The notes under the pieces: generated by a model
The model's database searches: none
The model's input: only the letters and a program-made list of their open reading frames with translations
Told to the model about the DNA's origin: nothing
Translations under genes and position numbers: made by a program
Assembly: GCF_900167915.1 (NCBI RefSeq)
Contig: NZ_FUYM01000007.1
Location: forward strand, 186,001-250,000
Source of the DNA: Rhizorhabdus histidinilytica
GTDB taxonomy: Bacteria > Pseudomonadota > Alphaproteobacteria > Sphingomonadales > Sphingomonadaceae
Direction: 5' to 3'
DNA length: 64,000 nucleotides
In this document: one piece after another, positions 51,078-60,243 of the stretch
Position numbering within the stretch: the first letter of the stretch is position 1
Layout of the letters: each line of letters starts with the position of its first letter

Positions 51078-52805
51078 CTATTCGGACCGGGCGAGCATCC
51101 AGTTCACATCGATCCCCTCGGCTGCGGCGGTGCCGGCGATGACGAGCTGGCGTGTCGCCTGCGGCCGGCCGCGCGAGTCGATCCACAGGCTGTCCTCGAT
51201 CCCGACCTCGCCGCCGGTGACGCGGAAGCGCCACAGCGCGCCGCCGGCGATGCGCAGCAGCGCGCCGCTGCCGTCGGCGGTCGCCGATACGTCGACCTCG
51301 GGCGCCAGGTGGAAGCGGATCGCATAGTCGGCACCGTCACCGCGCGCGCGCCGTCCCTCGGGGATAAGCATGTCCTGCCCGCGCACCTCGCGCCCGCCCT
51401 GGCCGATGACGATACGGCGGCGATGGCTGAAGCCGAAGCGGCGCACATAGCCGTCATGGCGCATGTCGATGCTGCTGCCGTGCATGTCCTCCTGCCGTTC
51501 GATCTCGACCTCGGTCACGCCCTTGCCGAGCGTTCCGTCGCCATGGATCGCGGTCGAGTTGCTGTCGGCCAGCACCAGCGTCGAATGGGCGGCGGTGCTG
51601 CGCAGCGCCTGCGCCAGATCGGGATGCAGCGCGTTGTTGGCGCCACGGCCGCCGCCGCAATTTACGATCAGTCGCCACGGCCCGTCCGACATCTCGAAGG
51701 CGAGGGTCGAGGCGCAGGCATGGGTCGCGAAGCGCGAGACCGGCGGGGGCGCGGCGTCGGCGACCAGCCGGCTATGGCCGACCGACAGCCGTTGATAGCC
51801 CCAGTCGCGCGATTGGCGCAGCGGCCGGGCCCGGCCGCCCGACGCCGCGACGATCGCGTCGATCCGGCCGCCGTCGATCGGGGCGGCACCTTGCCAGCTC
51901 GACAGGCCCCCGTCACCCAATGTCAGCCCCAGCAGCGGCGGTACCGCGCGGGCGATCGCGTCGCCGATCGGGGCGGGCAGCCGCTGGCCGCGCATCTCAT
52001 AATAGCGGCGCAGCATGGCGAGCAGGCCGATCAGGTCCATCTGCTCGACCGGCGAGCGGCTGACGATGCCGCCGTCGCCGTGCAGCGCGACGGCCAGCGC
52101 CCGTTCCATGCCCTTTTCGCCATGGAGCTGGCGCGGTTCGCCGCCCGGGATCAGCAGCCCGGCCGCGATCACCCCGGCCCAGGCGGCGACGCGGGGCAGG
52201 CCGGGCGCCGCCTTGTCGGCGCTGCGGTCGAGATGCTTGGCGCCGCGGGCGAGCGCGTTGAGCACCGGCGCGCGCAGCTCGTCCGACGACATGATCAGCG
52301 GCGCGTGGCAGCCCCAGAACAGGATGCGGCGGCCCCACAGGTCGGGGCGCCAGGCGGCCTCGTGGATCTGCTTGCCGAACGCGCCGAGCCAGCGGCCGGT
52401 CAGCAGCTCGGCGATCGGTGCGACCCGCTGGCGCGGTCCCGCGGCGTTGAGGTCGCGCAGCCAGGCGAAGCTTTGCAGATGGTCGCTGAACGCCGCCGAC
52501 ATCGCACGCGGGCGGAAGTCGTAGCTTTCGATCGCGACGCTTTCGCCCTGCCACAATATCTCGCCGTCGAGCATCGCGCCGCCGAGCCGGACGAGTCCTT
52601 CGATCGGATCGGGCGGCACGTCGTAGAGCTTGAGCGGGTAGCGGCCGCGGAGCCGCAGGCCGTGGACCGGGGTGCGCCAGGCCAGCGCATGGAAGCGGCC
52701 GGCGAGGCGTTCGGCGAGCGAATGGCTGCGGTCGTGCTCGACGCGGATCAGGCGCCGACCGGGCTCCACGCGATCGTCGAAGCCGGACCCGCCTGTGTCG
52801 CTCAT
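51078..52805 (-). CDS. Heparinase II/III family protein
   Basis: 575 residues. The N-terminal alpha-barrel (about 60-330) and C-terminal beta-sandwich (about 345-575) layout of heparinase II/III-like proteins is recognisable through RPLRQSRDWGYQRLSVGHSR, LIVNCGGGRGANNALHPDLA and STLVLADSNSTA. No signal peptide is seen. Such genes next to rpe and rsmB are a conserved alphaproteobacterial arrangement. The natural substrate of these chromosomal members is unknown. It lies 10 bp downstream of rpe in the same direction. Confidence 0.88.
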   Translation of the reverse strand: MSDTGGSGFDDRVEPGRRLIRVEHDRSHSLAERLAGRFHALAWRTPVHGLRLRGRYPLKLYDVPPDPIEGLVRLGGAMLDGEILWQGESVAIESYDFRPRAMSAAFSDHLQSFAWLRDLNAAGPRQRVAPIAELLTGRWLGAFGKQIHEAAWRPDLWGRRILFWGCHAPLIMSSDELRAPVLNALARGAKHLDRSADKAAPGLPRVAAWAGVIAAGLLIPGGEPRQLHGEKGMERALAVALHGDGGIVSRSPVEQMDLIGLLAMLRRYYEMRGQRLPAPIGDAIARAVPPLLGLTLGDGGLSSWQGAAPIDGGRIDAIVAASGGRARPLRQSRDWGYQRLSVGHSRLVADAAPPPVSRFATHACASTLAFEMSDGPWRLIVNCGGGRGANNALHPDLAQALRSTAAHSTLVLADSNSTAIHGDGTLGKGVTEVEIERQEDMHGSSIDMRHDGYVRRFGFSHRRRIVIGQGGREVRGQDMLIPEGRRARGDGADYAIRFHLAPEVDVSATADGSGALLRIAGGALWRFRVTGGEVGIEDSLWIDSRGRPQATRQLVIAGTAAAEGIDVNWMLARSE

Positions 52806-52815
52806 CCGCCCGTGC

Positions 52816-53478
52816 TCACGCCTGGCGCAGGCCCGCGATGTTGGCGGCGTATTGGGACGGGCCGCCGCGGAAGGTCGCGGTGCCGGCGACCAGCGCGGTC
52901 GCGCCCGCCGCGATCACGCGCGGCGCGGTGTTGGCGTCGACGCCGCCGTCGACCTCCAGATGGATGTCCTTTCCGGTCTTGTCGATCATCTTGCGGATCG
53001 CCTCGATCTTGCGGAGCTGGCTCTCGATGAAGCTCTGTCCGCCGAAGCCGGGGTTGACGCTCATCACCAGGACGAGGTCGACGTCCTCCAGGATATAGTC
53101 GAGCATCTTGGCCGGTGTCGCCGGGTTCAGCGAGACGCCGGCTTTCTTGCCCAGCCCCTTGATGCGCTGGATGGTGCGGTGGACGTGCGGGCCCGCTTCG
53201 GGATGGACGGTGATGATGTCCGCCCCGGCATTGGCGAAATCCTCCAGGAAGGCGTCGACCGGGGAGATCATCAGGTGGACGTCGAACGGCTTGGTGGTGT
53301 GCGGGCGCAGCGCCTTCACCACCGCCGGGCCGATCGTGATGTTGGGGACGAAATGGCCGTCCATCACGTCGACGTGGATCCAGTCGGCCCCGGCCGCGTC
53401 GATCGCGCGGACCTCCTCGCCCAGCTTGGCGAAATCGGCGGAGAGGATGGACGGCGAGATGAGGACGGGGCTGGTCAT
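52816..53478 (-). CDS. rpe: Ribulose-phosphate 3-epimerase
   Basis: 220 residues, full length. [18 protein letters not shown] starts the TIM barrel. [19 protein letters not shown] carries the His and Asp metal ligands and the catalytic Asp, and [17 protein letters not shown] with [19 protein letters not shown] the others. It interconverts ribulose-5-phosphate and xylulose-5-phosphate in the pentose phosphate pathway. Confidence 0.98.
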   Translation of the reverse strand: MTSPVLISPSILSADFAKLGEEVRAIDAAGADWIHVDVMDGHFVPNITIGPAVVKALRPHTTKPFDVHLMISPVDAFLEDFANAGADIITVHPEAGPHVHRTIQRIKGLGKKAGVSLNPATPAKMLDYILEDVDLVLVMSVNPGFGGQSFIESQLRKIEAIRKMIDKTGKDIHLEVDGGVDANTAPRVIAAGATALVAGTATFRGGPSQYAANIAGLRQA

Positions 53479-53543
53479 GATCGAGTCCGATTAGCCGGGT
53501 GAAGATGGAGGGGCAAGGTCGGCCTGCCGTGGGGCGGGGGAGA

Positions 53544-54812
53544 TCAGCCGCGCCGGAAGCGCGCGATGAAGAAACCGTCGGCGCCGCCGCGATCGGCAAG
53601 GGTGCCGGGACGGACCCGGACGCGGCCTACCTTGTCGGGGGAGAAGCCCCGCGGCAGCTCGTCCGCGGCGACCGGATCGATCCGCCAGTCGGGATGGCGC
53701 GCGACGAAGCCCTTGGCGATCTGCTCGCCCTCGTCGGCTTCCAGCGAGCAGACCGCGTAGACCAGCCGCCCGCCCGGCGCGACGAGCCCCGCCGCGTGGT
53801 CGATCAGCCGCGCCTGCAGCTCGGCCGCCTCCGCGACGATGCGCGCGCCGGCGCGGTGGAGCACGTCGGGGTGGCGACGGAAGATGCCGGTCGCCGAGCA
53901 GGGCGCGTCGAGCAGCACCGCGTCATAGGGTGCGCCCTCGGCAAAGGCCGCCGCATCGGCGATGCGGGTCTCGGCGCCCAGGCCGGTCCGTTCCAGATTC
54001 TCGACGAGCCGCGCCATCCGCGCCTCGGACAGGTCGACCGCCGTCACCGCCCAGCCGGCGGCGGCGAGCTGCATCGTCTTGCCGCCGGGCGCGGCGCACA
54101 GGTCGAGTGCGCGGCGCCCCTCGCCCGTGCCGAGCAGCCGCGCGGGGATCGCTGCGGCGATGTCCTGTACCCACCAGGCACCCTCGTCATAGCCGGGCAG
54201 GTCGACGATCCGCCGTCCCGCCGCGATGCGGACATGGCCGGGGGCGAGGCTCTCGCCATCGAGCCGCCCGGCCCAGCCGGCGGTGTCGGTGTCGGGTTTT
54301 AGCGTCAGGTCGACCGGCGGCGGGCCGGCGAGCGACGCGCGCGCGGCTTCGGCGGCGTCCTTGCCCCAGCTCGCGGCCCAGCGATCGGCGACGGCAGGCG
54401 GCAGGTGGGGTGGATCGGGAAGGACCGCGCCGTCGCGCATCACCGCGCCGAACACGGCATGGACCAGCTTGCGCGGGCCGCCGTCGACCAGCGGCAGCAC
54501 CGTCGTGATAGCGGCATGGCCCGGCGTGCCGAGCGCCAGCGCCTGGACGAGCGCGATGCGCAGCACCATCCGCGCCTTGGCGTCGGCGGGCAGCGGGCGT
54601 TCGGTCGCGCCGTCGATCAGCGCGTCGAGATCGGCGGTGCGGCGCAGCACCTCGGCGGCGATGGCATGGGCGAAGCCGCGGTCGTCGGCGCGGTCGAGAT
54701 CGCCGCAGGCGCCGTCCATCGCGGCTTCAAGGGGGAGGCCGCGGCGCAGCACGGCATCGAGCAGCCGCAAGGCGGCGCGGCGGGCGGGGGTTCCGGTGGA
54801 GTCAGATGTCAC
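53544..54812 (-). CDS. rsmB: 16S rRNA m5C967 methyltransferase
   Basis: 422 residues. The N-terminal NusB-like domain (AALRLLDAVLRRGLPLEAAM) is followed by the SAM-dependent domain. ALDLCAAPGGKTMQLAAAGW binds SAM, and DAPCSATGIFRRHPDVLHR holds a catalytic Cys, with the second in LVYAVCSLEADEG. It methylates C967 of 16S rRNA. Gene order htpX-rsmB-rpe on the same strand. Confidence 0.95.
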   Translation of the reverse strand: MTSDSTGTPARRAALRLLDAVLRRGLPLEAAMDGACGDLDRADDRGFAHAIAAEVLRRTADLDALIDGATERPLPADAKARMVLRIALVQALALGTPGHAAITTVLPLVDGGPRKLVHAVFGAVMRDGAVLPDPPHLPPAVADRWAASWGKDAAEAARASLAGPPPVDLTLKPDTDTAGWAGRLDGESLAPGHVRIAAGRRIVDLPGYDEGAWWVQDIAAAIPARLLGTGEGRRALDLCAAPGGKTMQLAAAGWAVTAVDLSEARMARLVENLERTGLGAETRIADAAAFAEGAPYDAVLLDAPCSATGIFRRHPDVLHRAGARIVAEAAELQARLIDHAAGLVAPGGRLVYAVCSLEADEGEQIAKGFVARHPDWRIDPVAADELPRGFSPDKVGRVRVRPGTLADRGGADGFFIARFRRG

Positions 54813-54825
54813 CAGATTCCCCTAA

Positions 54826-54898
54826 CCGTTCGTCCCGAGCGAAGTCGAGGGATGTTGTCACGCGGAACCTCTCCCTCGACTTCGCTCGGGCCGAACGG
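54826..54898. repeat. Inverted repeat of the sphingomonad intergenic type
   Basis: CCGTTCGTCCCGAGCGAAG...TCGAGGGA pairs with TCCCTCGACTTCGCTCGGG...CCGAACGG across a 19-nt loop. It fills the gap between htpX and rsmB and resembles a dispersed hairpin repeat often seen in sphingomonads. Confidence 0.8.
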
Positions 54899-54909
54899 AA
54901 GCGGGGAGA

Positions 54910-55863
54910 TCAACCCCGCCCGTGCGGATCGAGGGCGCTGGACCGGCGCCGGGTGCGGGGCACCGAGGTTCCACCCGAACGCCGCTCCGAAAGCGCAGCG
55001 AAATTGGGCGACGGGGTCAGCACGCCCATCTCGTTGGCGATCGCCTCGAGATGGGCGATGCGGTTCTCGGTTGCCGGATGGGTGGCGAACAGGCTGTCGC
55101 CGCCGCGCTTCATGCCGGGGACGATGTAGAGCGCGGCCGCCGCCGGGTTGCGTTCGACCACCGGGTTGGGGATGTGTGCGGCGCCGCTGGCCAGCTTGGC
55201 GAGCGCCGAGGCGAGCGCGCGGGGCTTGCCCGAAATCTCGGCCCCGCCGCGGTCGGCGCCATATTCGCGGGCGCGGCTGATCGCGAGCTGGACGATCATC
55301 GCCGCAAAGGGCGCGACGAACACCGCCAGGATGGTCGCGAGCACCTGGCCGCCGTCGCGGTCGCGGCCTGCGCCGAAGAACATGCCGAAATTGGCGAGCA
55401 TCGAGATCGCACCTGCGATCGTCGCGGTCATCGTCATGATCAGCGTGTCGCGGTTGCGAACATGCGCCAGCTCGTGCGCCATCACGCCCTCGATCTCGTC
55501 GCGGTCGAGGATGGCGAGCAGGCCGGTGGTCGCGGCGACCGCGGCGTTCTCGGGATTGCGGCCGGTCGCGAAGGCGTTGGGATGCTCGCTGTCGATGATG
55601 TAGACGCGCGGCATCGGCAGGTTGGCGCGGCGCGCCAGACCGGCGACCAGCCCGACCAGTTCGGGGCAGTTCTGCGCATCGACCTCGCGCGCGCCGTGCA
55701 TCCTGAGGACGATGCTGTCGGCGTTCCAGAAGGTGAAGAGGTTCATGCCCGCCGCGACGACGAGCGCGATCATCGCCCCGCCGGTTCCGCCGATCGTAAA
55801 GCCGAGCGCCATGAACAGCGCGGTGAGCGCCGCCAGCAGCATCGTCGTCTTCAGCATGTTCAT
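54910..55863 (-). CDS. htpX: Membrane zinc protease HtpX
   Basis: 317 residues, M48 family. The N-terminal helices ([17 protein letters not shown] and [16 protein letters not shown]) anchor it in the inner membrane. The zinc-binding HEXXH is His130-Glu131 and His134 in [15 protein letters not shown]. Two more helices surround [17 protein letters not shown] and [17 protein letters not shown]. The C-terminus has a longer disordered tail ([19 protein letters not shown]). It degrades damaged membrane proteins. Confidence 0.95.
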   Translation of the reverse strand: MNMLKTTMLLAALTALFMALGFTIGGTGGAMIALVVAAGMNLFTFWNADSIVLRMHGAREVDAQNCPELVGLVAGLARRANLPMPRVYIIDSEHPNAFATGRNPENAAVAATTGLLAILDRDEIEGVMAHELAHVRNRDTLIMTMTATIAGAISMLANFGMFFGAGRDRDGGQVLATILAVFVAPFAAMIVQLAISRAREYGADRGGAEISGKPRALASALAKLASGAAHIPNPVVERNPAAAALYIVPGMKRGGDSLFATHPATENRIAHLEAIANEMGVLTPSPNFAALSERRSGGTSVPRTRRRSSALDPHGRG

Positions 55864-55947
55864 CTCTTGCCTTTGCTCCTTGCCCGCACAATGTGGGGAG
55901 AAACGGCCCCCGGTTCAATCATGCGGGCGGCGAAAGGAACGATCGCG

Positions 55948-56118
55948 ATGTCCGGCAAACGCCCGCCCCATGTGAAACCCCCGGCGCACCTGTCGCCCAA
56001 CCCGCCCGTGCCGCAGCCCGAAGAGGTGAAGCCCGCCCCCGAGGCCGGCGGCCGCGACGGTCCCGACCCCACCCGCTATGGCGATTGGGAGCTCAAGGGC
56101 ATTGCGGTGGATTTCTGA
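55948..56118 (+). CDS. DUF1674 / succinate dehydrogenase assembly factor 4-like small protein
   Basis: 56 residues from the ATG at 55948 (AAGGAA 8-9 nt upstream). The C-terminal RDGPDPTRYGDWELKGIAVDF is the DUF1674 signature, which in eukaryotes is SDHAF4, a chaperone of flavinylated SdhA. The middle is Pro-rich and disordered. It is divergent from htpX, an arrangement common in alphaproteobacteria. The short length makes it easy to miss. Confidence 0.9.
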   Translation: MSGKRPPHVKPPAHLSPNPPVPQPEEVKPAPEAGGRDGPDPTRYGDWELKGIAVDF

Positions 56119-56121
56119 TCC

Positions 56122-56143
56122 CCCCTCCCTTTCAAGGGAGGGG
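56122..56143. repeat. Short hairpin (10-bp stem)
   Basis: CCCCTCCCTT-TC-AAGGGAGGGG directly after the DUF1674 stop codon. Could terminate that gene. No T-run follows. Confidence 0.6.
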
Positions 56144-56206
56144 CAGGGGGGGGTGGCGAGCGGTAGCGTACCTTGCTCGCTCGTCCCGCAGGACTCCACC
56201 CTTACA

Positions 56207-56228
56207 TCCCTCCCCCGAAGGGGAGGGA
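56207..56228. repeat. Short hairpin (9-bp stem)
   Basis: TCCCTCCCC-CGAA-GGGGAGGGA lies just past the end of the Mic60-like gene. Together with the hairpin at 56122-56143 and the sequence between, it forms a REP-like intergenic element of about 100 bp between convergent genes. Confidence 0.6.
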
Positions 56229-56238
56229 GATTCTTGGG

Positions 56239-57105
56239 TCAGGGGGCCTTCGCCCCGATCGGCGCGGGTGCCGGAACCGGGTCGAGCAGCGCGGCGCTCT
56301 CGATCCGGTCGAGCGCGGCGCGGGATTGGACGTAACGGCGGGCCGAGACGATCCAGGCGGTCGCGACCCTGCGGTTGGGCAGGCGAGTGACCTCGAGCAG
56401 CGCGGCGTCGACATGGCCGGCGGCAAGGTTGTCGCGTGCGCGGGCGTAGCGGTCGACCGGCGCGGTCGAGGCGACGTCGGCGCGGCGGATCACCACAAGT
56501 TCGCCCAGCTCGCGGCGGACCGATTCCCACCAGCCCGCATCATTCGAAGCCGAGGAGAGCTGCGGGCCCAGTGCATCCAGCCCGTTGCGGAGCTGGTCGA
56601 TCGTCACCGGCTGGCGGCCGGCGCTGATCACGGTCGCCACCGCCTGCGGCTCGGTGCGGCCGAAACGCTCGCGCAGCACCCCTTCCAGATAGCCGAGTGG
56701 GGCGCCGCGATCGATCGCCCGGCGCGCGGCGAAGGCGATCAGCAGCCGTTCGGCCCGATGCGCCTCGCTCGTCGCGGCCGCGGTGCGCTCGTCGATATCG
56801 TCGACCTTCTCCTCGATCCGGTCGATCCGCTCGTCGACGATCGTCTCGACGACGTCGGAAGCGGGCGGCGGCGCGATGTTGACCAGCGCGGGGCGCCGCT
56901 GGGGCGCGGGCGGGACGATCACCGGGACGGTCGGCTTGACGATCTGTGCCACCTGGTCGAAGCGGTGGAACAGCCAGGCCATCGCGCCCATGCCGACCAG
57001 CAGCGCGGCGATCAGCGCCAGCAGCACCGGCAGGACGGACCGGCGGGACGGACGGCCGCCGGCATCGCCGGGCGCCGGGACGGGATCGATGGCGGGATCG
57101 GGCAT
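56239..57105 (-). CDS. Mic60/mitofilin-like (COG4223) inner-membrane protein
   Basis: 288 residues from the ATG at 57105; an ATG at 57135, 2 bp from the hemD stop, is possible. One transmembrane helix follows a Pro-rich cytoplasmic N-terminus (SVLPVLLALIAALLVGMGAM). A Pro-rich stretch, then a coiled coil (DERIDRIEEKVDDIDERTAA), then a helical C-terminal domain (mitofilin-like) come next. Alphaproteobacterial Mic60 homologues lie next to hemC-hemD and shape intracytoplasmic or outer-membrane contacts. This one is short, so weak similarity is to be expected. Confidence 0.75.
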   Translation of the reverse strand: MPDPAIDPVPAPGDAGGRPSRRSVLPVLLALIAALLVGMGAMAWLFHRFDQVAQIVKPTVPVIVPPAPQRRPALVNIAPPPASDVVETIVDERIDRIEEKVDDIDERTAAATSEAHRAERLLIAFAARRAIDRGAPLGYLEGVLRERFGRTEPQAVATVISAGRQPVTIDQLRNGLDALGPQLSSASNDAGWWESVRRELGELVVIRRADVASTAPVDRYARARDNLAAGHVDAALLEVTRLPNRRVATAWIVSARRYVQSRAALDRIESAALLDPVPAPAPIGAKAP

Positions 57106-57136
57106 GCGGTTCGTCTCTACTCCTGCGCTGCCCATC

Positions 57137-57826
57137 TTATTGACACAGCCGCGCCGCCGCCGCCAGCAGCGCCGCGTCGTCCGGCTTGTCGGCGGCGATC
57201 CCGGCGCGCCAGCCGGGGCCGGCCGCGTCGAGCACCGCCGGGGCCAACGCGGCGATCCGGACGTGGCGCCGCGCAATCCGCGCACCGTCGCACAGCCGGG
57301 CGAAATGCTCGGCCGCCCGCCCCGAATGGAGCAGCACCGCGCCGCCGCCCTCGCGCAGCGCGGCCAGTGCCTTGTCGCCGAGCCGCTCGATCGCGGCGCT
57401 GCGATAGACGATCCGCCGGTCGATCGTGATGGTGTCGAGCCCGGCGTCGCGATGATCCTCGCCGGCGAGGTGCAGGGCGCGGGTAACGCCGTTCTCGGCG
57501 GCGGCCTCCAGCATCGTCGCGGCGTCGCCGCGCCCGGTACGGATGTCGGTGAAGCCCGCAGCCTTCAGCGCACGTGCGGTCGCGTCGCCGACCGCATAGG
57601 CCGGAATCACGGCATAGGGCCTGATCGCCTTGCCGGCCTGGCGCACGGCGTTGGCGCTGGTGACGAACAACGCGTCATAATCCCCGGCGGGCGGCGCACC
57701 CCAGGCGATCGGCTCGATCCGGAAGATCGGCGAGACGACCGGGCGCCAGCCTTCGCCGAACGCACGTTTGGCGGTCATGCTCGCGCCCGGTTCGGGGCGG
57801 AGGATCAGGAGGGGCGGGCGGCTCAT
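57137..57826 (-). CDS. hemD: Uroporphyrinogen-III synthase
   Basis: 229 residues, overlapping hemC by ATGA. The family is poorly conserved, but LILRPEPGASMTAKR, the YDALFVTSANAVRQ and PAYAVGDATARALKAAGF segments match HemD. It closes and inverts ring D of hydroxymethylbilane to uroporphyrinogen III in the heme and cobalamin pathway. Confidence 0.92.
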   Translation of the reverse strand: MSRPPLLILRPEPGASMTAKRAFGEGWRPVVSPIFRIEPIAWGAPPAGDYDALFVTSANAVRQAGKAIRPYAVIPAYAVGDATARALKAAGFTDIRTGRGDAATMLEAAAENGVTRALHLAGEDHRDAGLDTITIDRRIVYRSAAIERLGDKALAALREGGGAVLLHSGRAAEHFARLCDGARIARRHVRIAALAPAVLDAAGPGWRAGIAADKPDDAALLAAAARLCQ

Positions 57827-58749
57827 GCGCCGGTGAACAGCGCGCGGAGGCGTGGCGAGGCGCCGTCGAGCAGCCGGCGGGCGAGCGCGGCGGCGTCGCC
57901 GGTCTCGATCAGCATCGCCTCGCCCGAGCGATGTTCGCTGCCGTCCTCGGTCATGATCTCGGCCCGCAGCAGCAGCCCCGCGCCCGAACGGACAGCGAGC
58001 GCGGCCACCGGCGAGCGGCAATCGGCGCCGAGCGCGGCGAGCAGGGCGCGTTCGGCCGACACGCAGGCGTTGGTCGGCGCGTCGTCGATCGCGCCGAGCA
58101 GCGCGCGCACGTCCTTGCGCTCCGCCAGCGTCTCGATGCCGACGGCGGCCTGGGCCGGCGCGGGCAGCATCTCCTCGATCGGGATGGGATGGCCGATCTC
58201 GTCGCGGCCGAGCCGGATCAGGCCCGCGCCGGCGAGCAGCGTCGCCTCTGCCTCGCCTGCCGCGAGCTTGCCCAGGCGCGTGTCGACATTGCCGCGGAAC
58301 AGCACGATCCCGACATCGGGCCGCGCCCGCCGGACCTGCGCGGATCGGCGCGGCGAGGAAGTGCCGACCCGCGCGCCCTGCGGCAATGCGGCCAGCGAGG
58401 TGGCGCCGATCAGCCGGTCGCGCACGTCGGCGCGGGGCAGCATCGCGGCGATGACGATCTCGGCCGGGCGGATCGTCTCGACGTCCTTCATCGAATGGAC
58501 CGCGAAGTCTATCGCGCCATCGGCCAGGGCGATGTCGAGCTCCTTGGTCCACAGCGCCTTGCCGCCGACCTCGGCCAGCGCGCGATCCTGGATGCGGTCG
58601 CCGCTGGTCTTGATCGCGACGATCTCGACCGCTGCCTCGTCCCAGCCATGGGCGGCCCGCAGCGCGGCGATCACCATGCGGGCCTGGGTCAGCGCGAGCG
58701 GCGATCCGCGGGTGCCGAGACGGAGAGGACGGGGAAGCGAAGTGGTCAT
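57823..58749 (-). CDS. hemC: Hydroxymethylbilane synthase (porphobilinogen deaminase)
   Basis: 308 residues from the ATG at 58749. RLGTRGSPLALTQARMV starts domain 1. FAVHSMKDVET carries the catalytic Asp89, GTSSPRRSAQVRRARPD binds the substrate, and Cys229 in APTNACVSAER attaches the dipyrromethane cofactor. First gene of the hemC-hemD-mic60-like unit. Confidence 0.98.
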   Translation of the reverse strand: MTTSLPRPLRLGTRGSPLALTQARMVIAALRAAHGWDEAAVEIVAIKTSGDRIQDRALAEVGGKALWTKELDIALADGAIDFAVHSMKDVETIRPAEIVIAAMLPRADVRDRLIGATSLAALPQGARVGTSSPRRSAQVRRARPDVGIVLFRGNVDTRLGKLAAGEAEATLLAGAGLIRLGRDEIGHPIPIEEMLPAPAQAAVGIETLAERKDVRALLGAIDDAPTNACVSAERALLAALGADCRSPVAALAVRSGAGLLLRAEIMTEDGSEHRSGEAMLIETGDAAALARRLLDGASPRLRALFTGA

Positions 58750-58806
58750 AGCGGCGCCTGCATAGAGGGTGATCGTCCGGGGTGGGAGCACCGTGCGCAG
58801 GCGGCG

Positions 58807-60189
58807 TCAGGCCGGGAGCAGGCCCAGACGCTCACGCCACGCCCAGCGCCACACCAGCAGCACCGCGACCACGCCGAGGCCCGTGGCGAGCCCCAGCCAG
58901 ATGCCGACGCCCTCCATCTTCATCGGGAAGGCGAGGATCGTGCCGGTGCCGATACCGATCACCCAATAGCCGATTGCGGCGAAGATCATCGGCATGCGCG
59001 TATCCTGCAATCCGCGCAGCACGCCGGCGCCGATCGCCTGGGTCGCATCGACGAGCTGGAACAGCGCGGCGATCGCCAGGAAGGATATGGCATAGCCGAT
59101 CACCGGTGCGTTGGCGGGCAGGTCGAGATCGATGAAGCTGCCGATCAGGGTGCGCGGGATGGTGATCAGCAGCGTCGCGGTGCCGGCCGCGAAGGCCGTG
59201 CCGAGGCCGAGTGCGAGCCAGCCGGCCCGGCCGATCGCCGCCCGGTCGCGCCGGCCATGGGCATAGCCCACACGAACGGTGGCGGCCTGGCCGATCCCCA
59301 TGGGCACCATGAAGCACAAAGCGGCGATCTGGATCGCGACGGCATGGGCGGCCAGCTCGGCGCGGCCGATCAGGCCCATCAGGAACACTGCCGCGTTGAA
59401 CACCGTCACCTCGAAGCCGACGGTGAAGGCGATCGGCAGGCCGATCCTCCAGACGGTGCGCAGGCGGCTCCAGTCGGCCACCCAGAAGCGGCCGAACAGG
59501 TGGTAGCGGCGGAACCGGCGGTGCACCGAGACGACCAGCGCCATGCCCGCGCCCATGAAGATCGAGGTCAGCAGGCTGGCGATGCCCGCACCGTGCAGCC
59601 CCATCGCGGGAAAGCCGAGATGACCGAAGATCAGCACCCAGCCCGCCAGCGCGTTGAACGGCACCGTCGCGAGGGTGACGATCACGCCCCAGATCGGCTT
59701 TTCGAGCGCCGACACATAGTTGCGCAGCACAAGGAAGACGAAATAGGGCAGCAGCCCCCATTGCAGCGCATGGATCAGCGTCGCCGCCTGCGCCGACAAT
59801 TCGGGGTCCTGGCCGATCAGGATCAGGATCGGCTCGGCATTCCACAACAGCGCCCAGGCGGGCAGGCAGAGGATCGCCGCCGCCCAGATCGTCTGGCGGA
59901 CGGTGCGGCGGATGTCGCGGACCGAATGAAGCCGCCGCCCGCGCTCGCTGGCGATCAGCGGCGACGCGGCTGTGGTCAGGCCGATGCCGAACACCAGGAA
60001 GGCCTGGTAGAGGTTGAGCGCGAGCGATCCCGCCGCGACCGCGTCGGGGCCGAGCCGGCCGAGCAGCAGCAGGTCGGTCGCCGCGATCGCCGACCAGCCG
60101 AGATTGCCGATCACCAGCGGCAGGGCGAGCGACAGGAGCGCGCGCGCCTCTGTCCGCCAGGGCGCGCCGGGATTCATATTGTGGTCCAT
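58807..60189 (-). CDS. MATE family efflux transporter (NorM type)
   Basis: 460 residues with twelve predicted helices (for example LLSLALPLVIGNLGWSAIAAT, MGLIGRAELAAHAVAIQIAAL, MPMIFAAIGYWVIGIGTGTI). The two-fold MATE repeat and NLYQAFLVFGIGLTTAASP of the NorM branch are visible. AAGGA lies 7 nt before the ATG at 60189. It expels cationic drugs by Na+ or H+ antiport. It sits between hemC and tsaD, where many alphaproteobacteria have no such gene. Confidence 0.9.
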   Translation of the reverse strand: MDHNMNPGAPWRTEARALLSLALPLVIGNLGWSAIAATDLLLLGRLGPDAVAAGSLALNLYQAFLVFGIGLTTAASPLIASERGRRLHSVRDIRRTVRQTIWAAAILCLPAWALLWNAEPILILIGQDPELSAQAATLIHALQWGLLPYFVFLVLRNYVSALEKPIWGVIVTLATVPFNALAGWVLIFGHLGFPAMGLHGAGIASLLTSIFMGAGMALVVSVHRRFRRYHLFGRFWVADWSRLRTVWRIGLPIAFTVGFEVTVFNAAVFLMGLIGRAELAAHAVAIQIAALCFMVPMGIGQAATVRVGYAHGRRDRAAIGRAGWLALGLGTAFAAGTATLLITIPRTLIGSFIDLDLPANAPVIGYAISFLAIAALFQLVDATQAIGAGVLRGLQDTRMPMIFAAIGYWVIGIGTGTILAFPMKMEGVGIWLGLATGLGVVAVLLVWRWAWRERLGLLPA

Positions 60190-60243
60190 GGCGGCGTCCT
60201 TAGCCGCCGCGCGCGACGGAAGCCACCCCGCGCGGACGACGGC